From Agrobacterium sp. AGB01 (GTDB lineage Bacteria > Pseudomonadota > Alphaproteobacteria > Rhizobiales > Rhizobiaceae): DNA of 64,000 nt. Below the pieces are notes generated by a model. It was not told where the DNA came from. It ran no database searches and was given only the letters and a program-made list of their open reading frames with translations. The stretch covers positions 1 through 64,000 of the forward strand of contig NZ_JACVAB010000006.1 of the NCBI RefSeq assembly GCF_014851585.1. Direction: 5' to 3'. Positions 62,726 to 64,000 of this stretch are shown in pieces (position 1 is the first letter of the stretch; every line of letters starts with the position of its first letter). The position numbers and the translations under genes were made by a program.

Positions 62726-63201
62726 TGGCGACGATTAATTCTACAAATTTCGGCAGCGACACTTTGGAAATCATTGCATTTCGCCTGCACGATCAGGAAT
62801 TCTGCGTGAAGACGACCACAATCCGCGAAATTCGCGGCTGGGCGCCATGCACCCCGATCCCGCACGCCCCAGCTGATGTGATTGGCGTGATGAACCTGCG
62901 CGGTTCTGTTATTCCGATCATCGATCTAGCCTACAAACTCGGCATGAAAAGCACCGTTGCCAATGAGCGTAGCGCCATCGTGGTTGCCGAAGTTCACAAC
63001 ATGGTCATCGGCATGCTGGTTGACCGCGTATCCGACATTCTGACAATTCCTGCCAATCAGGTTCAGCCTGTGCCGGAAGTATCCGCTTCTTTCGACAAGT
63101 CCTTCTCCGAAGGCATCATCGCCAACGAACATGGCATGATCTGCTTCCTGAACCTCGCAAAGATGTTCAAGGGCAACGAGATCGAAGATCTGGCAGCATA
63201 A
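62725..63201 (+). CDS. cheW: Chemotaxis coupling protein CheW
   Basis: 158-aa CheW-domain protein that links receptors to the kinase CheA. EIIAFRLHDQEFCVKTTTIREIRGW, PADVIGVMNLRGSVIPIIDLAYKLG (the conserved NLRGxVIPIIDL) and GMLVDRVSDIL are hallmarks. It starts within the stop of the receptor gene (TGATG), so receptor and adaptor are made together. No cheA is in the window. A terminator follows at 63268. Confidence 0.95.
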   Translation: MATINSTNFGSDTLEIIAFRLHDQEFCVKTTTIREIRGWAPCTPIPHAPADVIGVMNLRGSVIPIIDLAYKLGMKSTVANERSAIVVAEVHNMVIGMLVDRVSDILTIPANQVQPVPEVSASFDKSFSEGIIANEHGMICFLNLAKMFKGNEIEDLAA

Positions 63202-63267
63202 GAAACATGCATCACGCTACGCCACACATTGCGAGCGAGATCATCTTTCCAAGCGTTCTATAATTTT

Positions 63268-63298
63268 AAACCGCTGCGATCCGTTCGTGGCGGTTTTT
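63268..63298 (+). terminator. Terminator after cheW
   Basis: AAACCGC (63268-63274) pairs with GCGGTTT (63290-63296), followed by more T. Confidence 0.75.
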
Positions 63299-63459
63299 GT
63301 TTGTATCCAACAGCTAATTCCCCCCGTTTCTTTCCGTATTAAAAAGAGCTTCAAGCAACAATGCATCAATTACATTTTAATATTCTAATGTTCTAATCAC
63401 TATATTGGAGATTGATGATTTTTCTCCCCGTCAGCGAATGAATCGCGATAACGCTGCCA

Positions 63460-63487
63460 AGCGAAAGTAGACGCTCTCACTTTCGCT
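63460..63487 (+). repeat. 5'-UTR stem-loop ahead of second chemoreceptor
   Basis: AGCGAAAGT (63460-63468) pairs perfectly with ACTTTCGCT (63479-63487), ending about 5 nt before the Shine-Dalgarno of the gene at 63505. It may modulate translation or mRNA stability. The rest of the 303-nt gap 63202-63504 contains the cheW terminator and an AT-rich promoter-like segment. Confidence 0.55.
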
Positions 63488-63504
63488 GTTTCCGGGAGGG
63501 TACA

Positions 63505-64000
63505 ATGTTCGGCCTGCATAAAGTCAGTGATGCCAGAAATATCGTTGATGCCATATCCAAATCGCAGGCCGTGATTGAATTCACCACAAACGGCGTAATC
63601 CTCAATGCCAATGAAAACTTCTGCAAAGCCCTCGGTTACGACCTGAACGAGATTATTGGCAAACATCACCGCATGTTCTGTGAGCCAGATTACAGCGGAT
63701 CTGCAGAATACACCCAGTTCTGGCAAAACCTGGCGGCGGGAAAACACGACACCAAAGAATACAAGCGCATCCGCAAGGATGGCCGCGAGATCTGGATACA
63801 GGCTTCTTACAATCCGGTTTTCCGCTCCGGCAAAGTTTACAAGGTCATCAAACTGGCGACCGACATCACCGCCGTCAAACAAAAAGCGGTGGAGGATGCC
63901 AGCAAGCTGAATGCGCTCTCCAAATCACAGGCTGTGATCGAGTTCACCTCTACTGGTGAAATTCTCACCGCCAATGAAAACTTCTGCAAAACACTGGGTT
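63505..64000 (+). CDS. PAS-domain chemoreceptor, N-terminal part (cut by window end)
   Basis: Starts MFGLHKVSDARNIVDAISKS with SD GGGAGGG just upstream; 165 codons are visible and the frame is open at the window end. It contains one complete PAS domain (AVIEFTTNGVILNANENFCKALGYDLNEIIGKHHRMFC ... REIWIQASYNP, listed in parts) and the start of a second (AVIEFTSTGEILTANENFCKTLG). It is a close relative of the receptor at 60938 and presumably continues into a methyl-accepting signalling domain. Confidence 0.88.
   Translation, partial: MFGLHKVSDARNIVDAISKSQAVIEFTTNGVILNANENFCKALGYDLNEIIGKHHRMFCEPDYSGSAEYTQFWQNLAAGKHDTKEYKRIRKDGREIWIQASYNPVFRSGKVYKVIKLATDITAVKQKAVEDASKLNALSKSQAVIEFTSTGEILTANENFCKTLG

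Noticed and set aside
1..64000. CRISPR arrays, insertion sequences, prophage genes, tRNA or rRNA genes
   Set aside because: No regularly spaced repeats, transposase or integrase frames, or cloverleaf/T-loop patterns were recognised by eye; a tRNAscan or Rfam search could still find something subtle.

Overview
The window looks like a chromosomal stretch of an alphaproteobacterium of the order Hyphomicrobiales (Rhizobiales), probably near Brucellaceae/Phyllobacteriaceae/Rhizobiaceae. Support comes from the C4-type 5-aminolevulinate synthase, a CyaC-type diheme/[2Fe-2S] adenylate cyclase, an amino acid:[carrier protein] ligase operon, the TamA/TamB pair, FNR/FixK-type TTGAT-N4-ATCAA boxes, and soluble PAS-containing chemoreceptors. 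A classical dxr argues against Brucella sensu stricto, which as I recall uses the unrelated DRL enzyme. The genus cannot be fixed from sequence reading alone. No tRNA, rRNA, transposase, integrase, CRISPR array or prophage gene was seen.

Layout. 0.3-8.1 kb: purC, a TetR regulator and a complete RND tripartite efflux pump (adaptor, pump, outer-membrane channel). 8.1-11.0 kb: efp diverging from epmA-epmB, a full set for EF-P and its beta-lysylation. 11.3-13.7 kb: a Cys-rich small ORF, a 63-aa conserved-looking small protein, a one-domain Lrp/AsnC RAM protein and a divergent DAO-family oxidase. 13.9-16.9 kb: modABC with convergent one-domain modE and two tandem ModE-like boxes. 17-21 kb: ackA diverging from a P-type cation ATPase around a perfect FNR/FixK box. 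21.1-22.1 kb: a P1-family peptidase.

22.3-49.2 kb is the striking part, a dense accessory-looking block of four gene groups. (a) Carrier protein, acyl-CoA-dehydrogenase-like protein, class II aaRS-like amino acid:[CP] ligase, DUF1839 protein and GH2 glycosidase, tightly overlapping, with a convergent double alpha/beta-hydrolase. (b) A 908-aa ABC-exporter-like protein whose nucleotide-binding domain has lost every catalytic motif and is enlarged by an insert with repeated motifs, then a stand-alone cyclic-nucleotide-binding domain, a metallo-beta-lactamase-fold hydrolase, a CyaC-type adenylate cyclase, a GT4 glycosyltransferase and a polysaccharide deacetylase. (c) A convergent GT32-like glycosyltransferase. 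(d) A YejABEF-like ABC transporter followed by GT28-, GT4- and GT28-like glycosyltransferases. My inference is a redox/cAMP-tuned envelope glycan (or aminoacylated glycan) system; the end product is unknown.

49.2-64 kb returns to core genes: an FAD monooxygenase, a PAP2 phosphatase, dxr, hemA (with an upstream FNR/FixK box), a glycine-zipper lipoprotein, tamA-tamB, and a chemotaxis group of two soluble PAS chemoreceptors flanking cheW, the last one cut by the window end.
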